Assembly: GCA_009692685.1 (NCBI GenBank)
Contig: SHYS01000005.1
Coordinates: forward strand, 1 to 64,000
From: Dehalococcoidia bacterium
Lineage (GTDB): Bacteria; Chloroflexota; Dehalococcoidia; UBA2979
DNA length: 64,000 bases
Reading direction: 5' to 3'
In this document: positions 1-8,550 of the stretch, in pieces
Layout: every line of letters begins with the position of its first letter
Numbering within the stretch: the first letter of the stretch is position 1
Position numbers and translations under genes: made by a program
Notes under the pieces: generated by a model
The model's input: the letters and a program-made list of their open reading frames with translations, nothing else
Told to the model about the DNA's origin: nothing
Databases searched by the model: none

Positions 1-139
1 GATGGTGATGCCCGGCGACAACGTCACGCTCAACATCGAGCTGGGCACGCCCATCGCCATCGAGGACGGCCTGCGCTTCGCCATCCGCGAGGGCGGTCGC
101 ACTGTCGGTGCAGGTGTCGTCACCAAGGTCATCGAGTAA
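1..139 (+). CDS. tuf: Elongation factor Tu, C-terminal end (partial)
   Basis: Only the last 46 codons are inside the window; the gene starts upstream. The visible residues match the end of EF-Tu domain 3, including the closing [20 protein letters not shown] stretch followed by a TAA stop. EF-Tu carries aminoacyl-tRNA to the ribosome. It is followed 58 nt later by rpmG, then secE and nusG, the classic tuf-secE-nusG-rplKAJL order, so this is the tail of the main translation operon. Confidence 0.97.
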   Translation, partial: MVMPGDNVTLNIELGTPIAIEDGLRFAIREGGRTVGAGVVTKVIE

Positions 140-197
140 CTACGAGTACTATCGATAGCCGTGGAAGTCACGGTTCACGCAGAACGAGGGGCAAACG

Positions 198-359
198 ATG
201 GCAAAGGGTGACCGCGAGCACATCACGCTGGCGTGCACGGTGTGCCGCAGCCGGACGTACCATACGTCCAAGAACAAGCGAAACACGACGGAGCGCGTGG
301 AGCTGAAGAAGTACTGCCCGCACTGTCGCGTCGCGCAACCGCACCGCGAGACGCGCTAG
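198..359 (+). CDS. rpmG: 50S ribosomal protein L33
   Basis: A 53-residue basic protein of the large ribosomal subunit. Two CxxC pairs (CTVC near residue 13 and CPHC near residue 41) show the zinc-binding form of L33. The motif around [18 protein letters not shown] is typical. The ATG follows a purine-rich GAGGGGCAAACG. It lies between tuf and secE, the usual position in Chloroflexota and Gram-positive bacteria. Confidence 0.95.
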   Translation: MAKGDREHITLACTVCRSRTYHTSKNKRNTTERVELKKYCPHCRVAQPHRETR

Positions 360-418
360 CCTCGGCACAGCGCATCGGCACAGCGCATCGGTCAGAGCGC
401 AGAGCGTAGGAGACCACC

Positions 419-745
419 ATGGGCCGCGCGGCCCGTCGACAGCAGGAGCGGTCCGACAAGCGTCAGCGCACTGCGCAGCACCTGGCGCCGCCGAGCACGC
501 CGCGCTTTAGCGTCTCCAGTTCGGGGGCCGACGAGCGCCGTGCCGGCGCTGCCATCTGGAAGCCGTGGACGTGGCGCTGGACGTCGGACATCATCAGCGA
601 GCTGCGCAAGGTCACGTGGCCCGCGCGGCAAGAGACCACAAACCTCACGTTCGTGGTTATCGTGGTATCGATCTTGGTGGCGGTGGTCCTCGGCGGCGCG
701 GACATCGGCTTCAGCTGGCTGGTCGAAAAGATACTCTTCCGCTAG
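419..745 (+). CDS. secE: Preprotein translocase subunit SecE
   Basis: A 108-residue single-pass membrane protein of the SecYEG channel. The conserved core ELRKVTWPARQETTN (about residues 60-75) precedes one transmembrane helix (about 76-98), as in short SecE proteins. A basic, low-complexity N-terminal extension of about 50 residues lies before the core, so the ATG at 419 could be upstream of the true start. It has a good GGAGACCACC site before it and I keep it. Neighbours rpmG and nusG support the call. Confidence 0.92.
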   Translation: MGRAARRQQERSDKRQRTAQHLAPPSTPRFSVSSSGADERRAGAAIWKPWTWRWTSDIISELRKVTWPARQETTNLTFVVIVVSILVAVVLGGADIGFSWLVEKILFR

Positions 746-780
746 CGCTCGCTTTGAGCACCAGCACCGTTCCGTTGAGC

Positions 781-800
781 GCCCGGCTTAAGCGCCGGGC
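781..800 (+). terminator. Short hairpin between secE and nusG
   Basis: GCCCGGC and GCCGGGC form a 7-bp stem around a 6-nt loop, 35 nt after the secE stop and just upstream of the nusG Shine-Dalgarno. There is no T-run, so it is more likely an attenuation or mRNA-stability element than a full terminator. Confidence 0.35.
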
Positions 801-815
801 AACTAGGAGACTTCG

Positions 816-1466
816 CTGACGACGTACCCGACCGACGAGGCGGCACTCGACACTACCCAGGGCGGTGATGTCGGCATGCCCGTCGCGACCCTCGAAGACG
901 CCGAACTCGAAGAGGTCGAGGTCGAGGAGGGCCCACGCGCCTGGTACGTCGTCCAGACATACTCCGGCTACGAGAACAAGGTGAAAGCCAACCTCGACCA
1001 ACGCGTGAAATCGATGGACGTCCAGGACCGCATCTTCCAGGTGGTCATCCCCACCGAGGACGAGATCGAGATCCGCGACGGCGCTCGCCGCACGGTCTCC
1101 CGCAAGCTCTTCCCCGGATACGTGTTCGTCCAGATGAACATGGACGATGACACGTGGTACGTCGTTCGCAACACCCCGGGAGTTACCGGTTTCGCGGGCG
1201 TCACGGGCGATGACCGCTCGCGGCCCACGCCGCTGGCGGATGCCGAGGTCAACCGCATCCTCCGCCAGATGGAGGTCGCGCAGCCTCGGATCAACATCGG
1301 GTTCAAGGAAGGCGAGCAGGTCCGGATCACCGACGGCGTGTTCCAGGACTTCGTCGGCACCGTGGACGAGATCAATCTCGACAAGGGCAAAGTCCGCGTC
1401 ATGGTCACCATGTTCGGCCGCGAGACGCCTGTCGAGCTCGACTTCCTGCAAGTCGAAAAGCAGTAA
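816..1466 (+). CDS. nusG: Transcription termination/antitermination factor NusG
   Basis: NusG binds RNA polymerase and couples transcription to Rho and ribosomes. The NGN domain starts at [19 protein letters not shown] and the C-terminal KOW domain at [24 protein letters not shown]. The first ATG (876) has no good ribosome site. An in-frame CTG at 816 sits 6 nt after AGGAG, so I prefer the CTG start, which gives a 216-residue protein with an acidic N-terminal tail. From 876 it would be 196 residues. The function is certain; the start is not. Confidence 0.93.
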   Translation: MTTYPTDEAALDTTQGGDVGMPVATLEDAELEEVEVEEGPRAWYVVQTYSGYENKVKANLDQRVKSMDVQDRIFQVVIPTEDEIEIRDGARRTVSRKLFPGYVFVQMNMDDDTWYVVRNTPGVTGFAGVTGDDRSRPTPLADAEVNRILRQMEVAQPRINIGFKEGEQVRITDGVFQDFVGTVDEINLDKGKVRVMVTMFGRETPVELDFLQVEKQ

Positions 1467-1489
1467 CGCTCGCCACAGCGAGCACGAAC

Positions 1490-1517
1490 GCGCGCCCTCG
1501 AACTGTCGAGGGCGCGC
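1490..1517 (+). promoter_or_regulatory. Perfect 11-bp hairpin between nusG and rplK
   Basis: GCGCGCCCTCG and CGAGGGCGCGC pair perfectly around a 6-nt loop, 57 nt before rplK. No U-tract follows. In other bacteria the leader of rplK-rplA is where L1 represses its own operon, so this may be a regulatory leader or a leaky terminator. That role is inferred. Confidence 0.4.
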
Positions 1518-1573
1518 CAGTGGGCCTGCGTCGAGAGGCGCCGGTCCCCGGTAGAGATGAGAAGGATCGGCGA

Positions 1574-1996
1574 ATGGCCAAGAAAGTACGCGCGGTGGTG
1601 ACGCTGCAGATTCCCGCAGGCGGCGCGAACCCCGCGCCTCCGGTGGGTACTGCACTGGGGCCCCACGGCATCAACATCATGGACTTCTGCAAGACGTACA
1701 ACGAACGGACCGCCGGTCAGCAGGGGAACATCATCCCCGCGCAGATCACGATCTTCGAGGATCGTTCGTTCACTTTCGTACTGAAGACGCCGCCGGCCTC
1801 GGACATGCTCCGCAAGGCTGCCGGCATCCCCAAGGGCTCCGCCAGCCAGCTCCTGTCCAAGGTCGGACACGTCACCCACGCGCAGATCAAGCAGATCGCC
1901 GAGACGAAGCTCCCCGACCTCAACACCAAGGACATCAACAAGGCGATGGAACAGATCGAGGGCACCGCGCGCTCGATGGGGATTGAGGTCAGGTAG
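1574..1996 (+). CDS. rplK: 50S ribosomal protein L11
   Basis: A 140-residue protein of the GTPase-associated centre. The N-terminal domain shows [21 protein letters not shown], the proline-rich thiopeptide-binding segment, and the RNA-binding C-terminal domain ends at [11 protein letters not shown]. The ATG at 1574 was chosen because it matches the family start ([20 protein letters not shown]) and follows GAGAAGGATCGGCGA. It is 2 nt from rplA, so the two are translationally coupled. Confidence 0.97.
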   Translation: MAKKVRAVVTLQIPAGGANPAPPVGTALGPHGINIMDFCKTYNERTAGQQGNIIPAQITIFEDRSFTFVLKTPPASDMLRKAAGIPKGSASQLLSKVGHVTHAQIKQIAETKLPDLNTKDINKAMEQIEGTARSMGIEVR

Positions 1997-1998
1997 CC

Positions 1999-2715
1999 AT
2001 GCCGCAAGTCACGAAGCGCGTCTCCGCCACCCGCGAGAAGGTCGACAAGGACCGCGAATACGCCACCACCGAGGCGCTCGCGCTGGTCAAAGAGACCGCA
2101 ACGGCCAAATTCGATGAGACGGTCGAAGTCCATCTCCGCACGGGCCTCGATGGACGTCACGCCGATCAACAGATCCGCGGTTCAGTAGTCATGCCTCACG
2201 GCCTGGGCCGCGCCATGCGCGTCGCCGTCTTCGCCGAGGGTGAAGGCGCCGCCATCGCGAACGCCGCCGGCGCCGATGTCGTGGGTGGTGATGACCTCAT
2301 TGCCCGCGTCGAGGGCGGCGAGCTCAACTTCGATGTGATGCTCGCCCAGCGCGATCTCATGGGGAAGGTCGGCCGCCTCGGCCGTATCCTCGGCCCTCGC
2401 GGGCTCATGCCGAACCCACGTACAGGCACAGTCGTCGAGGTCAACCAGATCGAACGCGCCGTCAAAGAGGCGAAGGCCGGGCGCGTCGAATTCCGCCTCG
2501 ACCGCACGAACCTAGTGCACTGTCCCATCGGCAAGGTCTCGTTCTCCGAGGAGCAGCTGAAAGACAATCTCGGCGCACTTATCGATGAGATCGTGAAGGC
2601 AAAGCCGACGGGTTCGAAGGGCCAATACATTCGCGGTGCGTCTCTGGCCTCCACCATGGGCCCCGGCGTCCGCGTCGAAGTCAACGATCTGCTCACGCTG
2701 GCAGCACAGAGCTAG
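1999..2715 (+). CDS. rplA: 50S ribosomal protein L1
   Basis: A 238-residue protein of the L1 stalk, which moves deacylated tRNA out of the E site. The family signature GPRGLMPNPRTGTV is present in the middle and the length is normal. L1 commonly represses translation of its own rplK-rplA mRNA. It is followed by the long leader of rplJ-rplL. Confidence 0.97.
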   Translation: MPQVTKRVSATREKVDKDREYATTEALALVKETATAKFDETVEVHLRTGLDGRHADQQIRGSVVMPHGLGRAMRVAVFAEGEGAAIANAAGADVVGGDDLIARVEGGELNFDVMLAQRDLMGKVGRLGRILGPRGLMPNPRTGTVVEVNQIERAVKEAKAGRVEFRLDRTNLVHCPIGKVSFSEEQLKDNLGALIDEIVKAKPTGSKGQYIRGASLASTMGPGVRVEVNDLLTLAAQS

Positions 2716-2799
2716 CGCTGGCGGCACGGAACGTGGCACACTGAGCGGGTGCTCCGGCTCCCTCGCGAGGTTCGGGGCACGCAGCAGTCCGGGCGGCAC

Positions 2800-2935
2800 A
2801 AGCTGCCCACCGCCGAAGACCACAGGTTCGCTTCCCCATCGTACTAGGTACGAGGACGGACTCGAACAATCGCCCAGCGGGCGGCCTGTGCAGGTGGAGC
2901 GCAACGTACCCCGCGTGCTCGCGCATGCGTAGCGG
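2800..2935 (+). promoter_or_regulatory. Ribosomal protein L10 leader RNA
   Basis: The 321-nt gap between rplA and rplJ holds an L10-leader-like RNA. The conserved GCCGAAGACCACAGG (2812-2826) and the partner CCTGTGCAGGTGGAGC (2885-2900) are the two hallmark segments. CACAGG (2821-2826) pairs with CCTGTG (2885-2890). In known examples the L10(L12)4 complex binds here and represses rplJL. I saw no protein-coding signal in the gap. Outer boundaries are approximate. Confidence 0.8.
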
Positions 2936-3036
2936 TTCGTGTGCCCTCACCTCTTCGACGGTCAGATACATGCATCTAGGCGTGTTCGCACGCTTGGTCG
3001 GTTCAGGCACGCACGCGTGCCGGGTGAGGAGGGTTC

Positions 3037-3570
3037 GTGGCAACACCGCGCAAAGTAGCCATGGTCGCCGAGCTCCGCGACCTGCTGGCGGACGCCGAGA
3101 TAGCCATCGCCACCTCGTACCAGGGTGTGCCGATGGGCACGCAGATGGAGCTGCGCCGCACACTCGCCGACGCCGGTGCGCAGTTCCAGGTGGTGAAGAA
3201 CACCCTCCTCAAGCGCGCCGCCAACGAGGTGGGCCAGCCGCTCTTCGGTGACCTGACCGATGGCCCAACGGCCCTCGCTGTTGGCGTCGGCGACATCGTC
3301 GCGGTCGCAAAGGCGCTGACTACCTTCATCTCCGCGCGTCCGAACACGCCACTCGCGGTTCGCAACGCGGTGATCAATGGCCAGCTTGTCGATGCCGCCT
3401 ACGTCCAGGACCTGGCGACAGTGCCGCCTCGCGACGAACTGGTCGCGCGACTGGCCGGCAACCTCGTCGCGAAGATCGCCGAGCTAGTCGGCCTGCTCCA
3501 GGCCACCGCGCGCGACTTCGCGGGTCTCATCGAGGCCCGTGCCACCCAACTTGAAGAACAAGGCGCCTAG
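3037..3570 (+). CDS. rplJ: 50S ribosomal protein L10
   Basis: A 177-residue protein at the base of the ribosomal stalk that carries L7/L12 dimers. It opens with ATPRKVAMVAELRDLLADAE and contains VVKNTLLKRAANEVG, both typical of L10. The start is GTG at 3037, preceded by a strong GTGAGGAGGG. Expression is probably governed by the L10 leader upstream. Confidence 0.95.
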   Translation: MATPRKVAMVAELRDLLADAEIAIATSYQGVPMGTQMELRRTLADAGAQFQVVKNTLLKRAANEVGQPLFGDLTDGPTALAVGVGDIVAVAKALTTFISARPNTPLAVRNAVINGQLVDAAYVQDLATVPPRDELVARLAGNLVAKIAELVGLLQATARDFAGLIEARATQLEEQGA

Positions 3571-3587
3571 CGGCGCGCTCAGGAGCA

Positions 3588-3639
3588 GGCGCTGCGCAGC
3601 GCCACCCAACAATCAGGGAACGGGCCCGGCCAGCCGGGC
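3588..3639 (+). promoter_or_regulatory. Two short hairpins between rplJ and rplL
   Basis: GGCGCTGCGCAGCGCC (3588-3603) is a perfect palindrome. GCCCGGC-CA-GCCGGGC (3624-3639) is a second stem just ahead of the rplL ribosome site GCAGGAGG. They may adjust the L10 to L12 ratio by mRNA processing or attenuation, which is inference. Confidence 0.35.
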
Positions 3640-3657
3640 TGCTGCAGGAGGTTCACG

Positions 3658-4035
3658 ATGTCGAAGATTGAAGACGCGCTCGAGATCATCAAGGGCATGA
3701 CGCTCCTCGAGCTGCGTGACCTGAACAAGGCTATCGAGGAGGAGTTCGGCGTCACCGCCGCCGCTCCCATGGCCATGGCGATGGCACCAGCCGCCGGCGC
3801 CGCTGCACCGGCTGCTGAGGAGAAGGACGAGTTCGACGTCATCCTCGCCAACTTCGGCGCCAACAAGATCAACGTCATCAAGGTTGTCCGCGAACTCACC
3901 TCGCTGGGCCTCAAGGAAGCCAAGGACCTGGTCGAGGCGGCCCCCAAGGCCATCAAAGAGGGCGTCTCCAAGTCCGATGCCAATGCCGCCAAGGCCAAGC
4001 TCGAAGAGGCCGGCGCAACCGTCGAGCTGAAGTAG
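3658..4035 (+). CDS. rplL: 50S ribosomal protein L7/L12
   Basis: A 125-residue acidic stalk protein that recruits translation GTPases. The N-terminal dimerisation helix ([21 protein letters not shown]) is followed by an alanine/proline-rich hinge (about residues 38-57). The C-terminal domain carries the conserved [28 protein letters not shown]. It is the last gene of the ribosomal block and is followed by a strong hairpin. Confidence 0.97.
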   Translation: MSKIEDALEIIKGMTLLELRDLNKAIEEEFGVTAAAPMAMAMAPAAGAAAPAAEEKDEFDVILANFGANKINVIKVVRELTSLGLKEAKDLVEAAPKAIKEGVSKSDANAAKAKLEEAGATVELK

Positions 4036-4051
4036 CTCCCGCGCGTCAGCA

Positions 4052-4107
4052 CGCACGAACCGGGGTCCGGGGCCGCTTGTAGGCAGCCTCAGACCCCGGT
4101 TCGTGCG
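4052..4107 (+). terminator. Terminator-like hairpin after rplL
   Basis: CGCACGAACCGGGGTC (4052-4067) pairs perfectly with GACCCCGGTTCGTGCG (4092-4107), a 16-bp stem 16 nt after the rplL stop. The loop is 24 nt and there is no T-run. It belongs to a set of long perfect palindromes that close transcription units in this window. Confidence 0.7.
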
Positions 4108-4261
4108 CGGCCCATCGGACGGGTACGCCCGTACCTGCTTCGATGTGCCCCTTCTTCTACATAACAGCTCACGCGGCGTTGGGCACCACGTCGCGTGCTA
4201 GTCTGCATAGCGACGCGCTGCTCCCACCCACCGGCACGATGCCCTCGGCGGAACGAGAAGC

Positions 4262-4816
4262 ATGGATTGCTACTACTGCGACTCGCAGGCTGTGCAGGAG
4301 TGCGCTCGCTGCGGCGCCCTGTACTGTGACGAGCACGGCGATGCCCTCTGCCAGCGGTGCCTCGATCCCGTCCTGGCACTGCCGTCCTATCGCGTCTATC
4401 GCGGATCACTCATCGCGCTGCTCATTGGCACGGTGTTCGCCGTCTGGCTGCTGATCAGTCCCCCGTCCTCGGACGCGGACTCTCCACTCCCGGCCTCGAT
4501 TTCTGGCGCGCTCGGCACGGCCGTCGCCAGTCCAAAGACGACGGTGAAGGGGCCACCGCCCGTCGGCACCGCAGCCGGTCCGCCGCCCGCCGCCAGCCCC
4601 ATCGCGGCCTCCACCGTCCCGGCGAAGGCCGCCACCGCCACACCAACGATCATCGAACATCGCGTTGGGGCGGGCGACACGCTCTCCTCGATCGCCATTC
4701 GCTATCGTCCGGAAGGCAAACCCCTGACCGACTTCATCGATGAGATCCAGAAGGCTAACGGCATTACCGATCCATCTACGATTCAGCTCGGTCAGACGAT
4801 GCGCGTCCCCCGCTAG
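4262..4816 (+). CDS. Zinc-finger, single-pass membrane protein with LysM domain
   Basis: A 184-residue protein with an unusual order of parts. Residues 1-35 hold eight cysteines/histidines in a B-box-like or treble-clef-like pattern (DCYYC, CARC, YCDEH, CQRC). One transmembrane helix follows at about 49-67. Next comes a proline/alanine/threonine-rich linker (about 75-130) and then a C-terminal LysM domain (HRVGAGDTLSSIAIRYR ... IQLGQTMRVPR). LysM binds peptidoglycan-type glycans. This places zinc binding in the cytoplasm and LysM outside, if the positive-inside rule holds. No specific function is known to me. Confidence 0.75.
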   Translation: MDCYYCDSQAVQECARCGALYCDEHGDALCQRCLDPVLALPSYRVYRGSLIALLIGTVFAVWLLISPPSSDADSPLPASISGALGTAVASPKTTVKGPPPVGTAAGPPPAASPIAASTVPAKAATATPTIIEHRVGAGDTLSSIAIRYRPEGKPLTDFIDEIQKANGITDPSTIQLGQTMRVPR

Positions 4817-4830
4817 CGCTAGGGCAGGCC

Positions 4831-5361
4831 ATGGCCGGTGGTACTTCGACTCCGAGCTCGCCGGCGAGGTCGATGTCGCTGACAGTCGTCGAAGAACCCG
4901 GCGAACGGCGGCACGTCCTCACCCGCAAAGTCCTCGTCTACACACCTCTTGCCCTGGCCTTCGGCGCCGGTGCCGCCGTCGCCCTCTACTACGCCTTCAC
5001 CAACTCCCTCGGCGCCCTCGTTGGTGCCGCGATCTTCGGACTACCTGCGTTCGCGTTTGCCTACGAGGCCGTCACGGCGCTCCGCGACCTCCGTGCCCGG
5101 CCAACGACGACTCGCGGCACCATCGCGCGCATGTGGAACAAGGGCACCGTGCTCTGGATGACGCGCGCCTTCTACATGCTGGTCGACCTGCCCCCCGCTC
5201 AGGGCAAGGATCCCAAACAGCGGTTCTTCGTCATCTCGCAGGTCGCCTACCTCCAGCTCGAGGAGGGGCGCACCGTTGAGATCGAACACTGGCCGCACAC
5301 CAACACCATCGTGCGCCTCGGTCTCGTCGAGTCTTCCCGCCCGGCGCGCTCCCGCAACTGA
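4831..5361 (+). CDS. Two-helix membrane protein of unknown function
   Basis: A 176-residue protein with two adjacent hydrophobic helices (about residues 36-56 and 61-80), followed by a cytoplasmic-type domain rich in aromatic and charged residues (MWNKGTVLWMTRAFYML, EEGRTVEIEHWPH). The downstream domain could be a small beta-rich fold. The ATG lies 14 nt after the LysM gene stop, so the two are probably co-transcribed. I recognise no family. Confidence 0.65.
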   Translation: MAGGTSTPSSPARSMSLTVVEEPGERRHVLTRKVLVYTPLALAFGAGAAVALYYAFTNSLGALVGAAIFGLPAFAFAYEAVTALRDLRARPTTTRGTIARMWNKGTVLWMTRAFYMLVDLPPAQGKDPKQRFFVISQVAYLQLEEGRTVEIEHWPHTNTIVRLGLVESSRPARSRN

Positions 5362-5362
5362 C

Positions 5363-5880
5363 ATGACCGGCGAACCGGACGACGAGGCCCCGCGCGACCC
5401 TCTCCACAGCGTCTACGGCCGCGTCCGCGAGATCCCCGAGTCGGACCGGCCCCGGGACGCCTAGCACGCCTCGGTCCGCAGGCACTCACCACTGCCGAAC
5501 TCATCGCCATTTTGCTCAACACCGGGACGGCCTCCGAGGACGTGCTGCAGCTCGCCACCCAGCTGCTTGCGGATCGCGGTGGGCTGCGCGGGCTCGCCGC
5601 GAGCGACCTCGTAACGCTGCAGGCAACACGCGGGATTGGCGCCGCGAAAGCAACCACCGTCGCGGCCGCCTTCGAGCTCGGCCGCCGCATCGCCCTCGAA
5701 GGCGACGACCTGCGGCCACCGGTCATGGGCCCGAACGACATCGCCCGGCTGGTGCAGGCGGAGATGGAGCTCCTTCACCACGAGGAGCTGCGCCTTCTGG
5801 GGCTCGACACGAAGCACTGGCTGCTCAGCAACCAGTGCTCTAGCCTGAAATGGCGTACACAGGAAAGCACACCGACTTGA
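5363..5880 (+). pseudogene. radC: radC pseudogene (frameshifted and truncated)
   Basis: RadC-family proteins (UPF0758) have an N-terminal helix-hairpin-helix part and a C-terminal MPN/JAB metalloprotease-like domain. Here the first frame reads ...ESDRPRD and then hits TAG at 5462. Restoring one missing base near 5458 gives RPRDRLARLGPQALTTAELIA. The second frame then continues through RGIGAAKATTVAAAFELGRRI to LLGLDTKHWLL (about 5825), where the MPN domain should begin its HxH...D metal site. Instead the homology stops and the frame ends at 5880. The gene therefore has a 1-nt deletion and has lost most of its C-terminal domain. Confidence 0.8.
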
Positions 5881-6641
5881 TGACTTCTCTCGTCGTCCTC
5901 GCGACGTTTCTCGCTTCCGCCGTCGAGGCGGTCGAGGCGCTCACCATCGTCCTCGCCGTCGGGCTGACCCACGGCTGGCGCACCGCCCTGCTCGGCGCCG
6001 CGGCTGGCTCCCTCGCCGTCGCGGTCGTTGTGATCGCCATCGGCCCGGCGCTCGTGACGATCATCCCGCTCGACGGGCTCCAGGTGCTCATCGGCGTCCT
6101 GCTCCTGATCTTCGGGCTGCAGTGGCTCCGCAAGGCAATCCTGCGCGCCTCCGGCCTCAAAGCGATGCATGACGAAGCGGCGATCTTCGAGGAAGAGGTG
6201 GCCGAGCTCACTCGCGGCGGCATCGACCGCAACCACCGCGACATCGACTGGAACGGCTTCGCCGTCTCCTTCAAGGGCGTCTTCCTGGAGTGTCTCGAAG
6301 TCGCGTTCATCGTCCTGACGTTCGGCGCGAACCGCGGGAACGCCTTCGTGCCCGCCGCGGCTGGCGCCGTCCTCGCCTTCGTCGTTGTGACGATCGTCGG
6401 GGCTGCGGTCCATCGGCCGCTCGCTCGTGTCCCTGAGAACTCGATCAAGTTCATCGTCGGGCTGCTGCTCATCACCTTCGGGACCTTCTGGAGTGGCGAA
6501 GGCATCGGCGTCGAATGGACTCTCGGCGACGCGATGATCCCCGGACTCGCGCTGATCTATCTCGCCGTCTCGCTCGGACTCATCGGTCTCCTGCGCCGCC
6601 GTAGCGCCGGCACGACGAGCGTCGTCGTCGAGGGGGTCTAG
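5880..6641 (+). CDS. Multi-pass membrane protein, COG4280-like
   Basis: About 253 residues with six or seven predicted transmembrane segments. The opening helix carries ASAVEAVEALTIVLAVG, and an acidic cytoplasmic loop (HDEAAIFEEEVAEL) follows the third helix. The pattern of glutamates inside helices resembles the COG4280 membrane family and, loosely, cation transporters. I chose the ATG at 5880, which overlaps the last base of the radC remnant. An in-frame ATG at 5850 inside that remnant would add ten residues of non-family sequence. Substrate unknown. Confidence 0.65.
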   Translation: MTSLVVLATFLASAVEAVEALTIVLAVGLTHGWRTALLGAAAGSLAVAVVVIAIGPALVTIIPLDGLQVLIGVLLLIFGLQWLRKAILRASGLKAMHDEAAIFEEEVAELTRGGIDRNHRDIDWNGFAVSFKGVFLECLEVAFIVLTFGANRGNAFVPAAAGAVLAFVVVTIVGAAVHRPLARVPENSIKFIVGLLLITFGTFWSGEGIGVEWTLGDAMIPGLALIYLAVSLGLIGLLRRRSAGTTSVVVEGV

Positions 6642-6643
6642 CG

Positions 6644-6844
6644 ATGCGCTACGTCGTCGGCTTCGGTCGCTTCTGGTGGAACTTCATCGTGGGCGACGAC
6701 ATCACCCTGGCGATCGGCGGCGTGGGCGTAATCGTCCTCGGCGCCCTCCTCCTGCGCGGGGGCTATCCCGTTGCCACCGAGGTGATGCTGCCGCTCACCG
6801 TCGTCGGGACCATCGCGGTCAGCTGCGGCGTCCTCAAGCGCTAG
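6644..6844 (+). CDS. Small two-helix membrane protein
   Basis: A 66-residue protein starting 2 nt after the previous gene's stop. It has two hydrophobic stretches (about residues 23-38 and 48-62) joined by a short positively charged turn. It probably forms a unit with the COG4280-like protein, perhaps as an accessory subunit. Length and spacing, rather than homology, support it. Confidence 0.55.
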   Translation: MRYVVGFGRFWWNFIVGDDITLAIGGVGVIVLGALLLRGGYPVATEVMLPLTVVGTIAVSCGVLKR

Positions 6845-6925
6845 GTTCCCAGGTCGGGTCGTGCTCGAGCCGCCTACGCAGGAAACGGCAGCCACGCGCC
6901 ATTGCCTCGCCGTCCTGAGCGCCGT

Positions 6926-8155
6926 CTAGCTCGCCACCACTGCCTCTCGACGTGGCACGGTCGCCAGCACTGCCATCGCGAGCACTGCACACACCGAGCC
7001 CCAGAGGAACGCAGCCGCCGGTCCCTGCTGTGTCCAGAGCGTTCCCGCGACCACGCTCGCAGGCAGCGCACCGCACCCGACGGCCATGTGGTACCAGCCG
7101 TATGCACCGCCTCGAGTCGGCTCTGGCGAGAGATCCGCCAGGAAGGCACGGCTTACACCGTCGGTGACGCCGTAGTAGCCGCCATACAGCACCAGCAGCA
7201 CCACGGCACCGGACAGCGAATCGACCAGACCCAGCCCCCCGTACACCAGCGCGAAGGCCAGATAGCCACCGAACAGCACTCGACGGCGACCGACCCGGTC
7301 CGAAAGACTCCCGCCGGGGATCGCCACCAGCACGTGCGAGGCGTGCATCACGGCCAGCAACGCCAGCGCCATCGCCGGAGTCGCGCTCAGATCGATCAGC
7401 CGCAGCACGATGAAGGCGTCGCTCGAGTTGCCGACCGCGAAGATCGCGATCGCCAGCAGAAAGCGGCGCTGCGAGGCTGACCCGAGGGGCGGAAACAGCG
7501 ACCCGCCTGCCGGTACCACCTCAGCGCGCGGCGCCTCCCGGACGAGCAGCAGCACCGCGACCGCAAGCAGCGCCGGAACCGCGGCCACCAGTACCACCAC
7601 TCGGAACGTAGAAACGGTGAGCTCCCCGCCTGCGATCCCGATGACGAGCGCTGCCGAGAGCACGCCCAGCGACGCGCCTGTCGAGTCGGCCGCTCGATGC
7701 ACGCCGAACGCGAACCCACGCTTGCCTTCGGCGGCTGCCCCGGCCAGCAGCGCGTCACGGGCGGGTGTGCGGACGCCCTTACCGACTCTATCGGCGAAGC
7801 GCAGCAGACCAGCCGGGACCGCTCCAGAAGCGAACGCAAACAGCGGCTTGGTCAGCGCCGAGATGCCGTAGCCGGCAATCACCACCGGCAGCCGCCTGGG
7901 CAGACGATCCGACAACCGGCCCGCGAAGAGGCGTACCAGCGAGGCGACACTCTCCGCGACACCCTCGATGATCCCCACGGTTGCCATCGAGACGCCCAGC
8001 GTCCCGGCAAGGTAGATCGGCAGCACATTCAGCGTCATCTCAGACGACACATCCGTGAGCAGCGAGGTCATCGCCAGCACCAGCACGGTGCGCGTGCCGG
8101 GCGTCAGTCGCCGCCTCGAGGTTGCCGGCGCCGCTGGCGATCCAGCAGCGCTCAT
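6926..8155 (-). CDS. MFS transporter
   Basis: A 409-residue protein with about 12 hydrophobic segments. The first loop shows the major-facilitator motif GRLSDRLPRRLPV, and a second copy, GGSLSDRVGRRRVLF, opens the second half. TSLLTDVSSEM near the N-terminus is typical of a subgroup of drug/metabolite exporters. The ATG at 8155 overlaps the stop of the thioesterase gene by 4 nt (ATGA), so the two are translationally coupled. The substrate cannot be read from sequence. Confidence 0.88.
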   Translation of the reverse strand: MSAAGSPAAPATSRRRLTPGTRTVLVLAMTSLLTDVSSEMTLNVLPIYLAGTLGVSMATVGIIEGVAESVASLVRLFAGRLSDRLPRRLPVVIAGYGISALTKPLFAFASGAVPAGLLRFADRVGKGVRTPARDALLAGAAAEGKRGFAFGVHRAADSTGASLGVLSAALVIGIAGGELTVSTFRVVVLVAAVPALLAVAVLLLVREAPRAEVVPAGGSLFPPLGSASQRRFLLAIAIFAVGNSSDAFIVLRLIDLSATPAMALALLAVMHASHVLVAIPGGSLSDRVGRRRVLFGGYLAFALVYGGLGLVDSLSGAVVLLVLYGGYYGVTDGVSRAFLADLSPEPTRGGAYGWYHMAVGCGALPASVVAGTLWTQQGPAAAFLWGSVCAVLAMAVLATVPRREAVVAS

Positions 8156-8550
8156 GCGGGCACGTGTGTCGTGGTCACCTCAGCAAGGAGGCGGCCATCG
8201 GCCCCGGTCAGGCGAGTGCGCACGACTGTCACCCGGCGCCCCCGGCGCACGATACGCGACTCACCGCGGACTTCGCCGCCGCGCTGGTTCCCCACCAGCA
8301 CGGCGTGCACATCGATGGCTAGCGGGAAGCCCTCGCCGTTTGGTCCCACCTCGACGCCCTGCCTCGCAAGAATGCTCGCCATCATGTCCGCCATCGCGAT
8401 CAGCGCACCGGCGTGGACCTGCCCCGTGCGGTTGCGCACGGCGTCGGTCACCGGCAACCGCGTGACCACGTGGTCGGCGTCCTCCTCGTCAAAGCGGAGG
8501 TCGAGGTAGTTCACAAACGGATTGTCATGCGGGCGGGTGGAGGTGGTCAC
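8152..8550 (-). CDS. PaaI-type hotdog thioesterase
   Basis: A 132-residue single hotdog domain. The segment NRTGQVHAGALIAMADMMAS matches the PaaI/YbaW-type active-site helix, with histidine and glycine near residue 46 and aspartate further on. Such enzymes hydrolyse acyl- or aryl-CoA thioesters. It is the first gene of a two-gene unit with the MFS transporter. The substrate is unknown. Confidence 0.82.
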   Translation of the reverse strand: MTTSTRPHDNPFVNYLDLRFDEEDADHVVTRLPVTDAVRNRTGQVHAGALIAMADMMASILARQGVEVGPNGEGFPLAIDVHAVLVGNQRGGEVRGESRIVRRGRRVTVVRTRLTGADGRLLAEVTTTHVPA

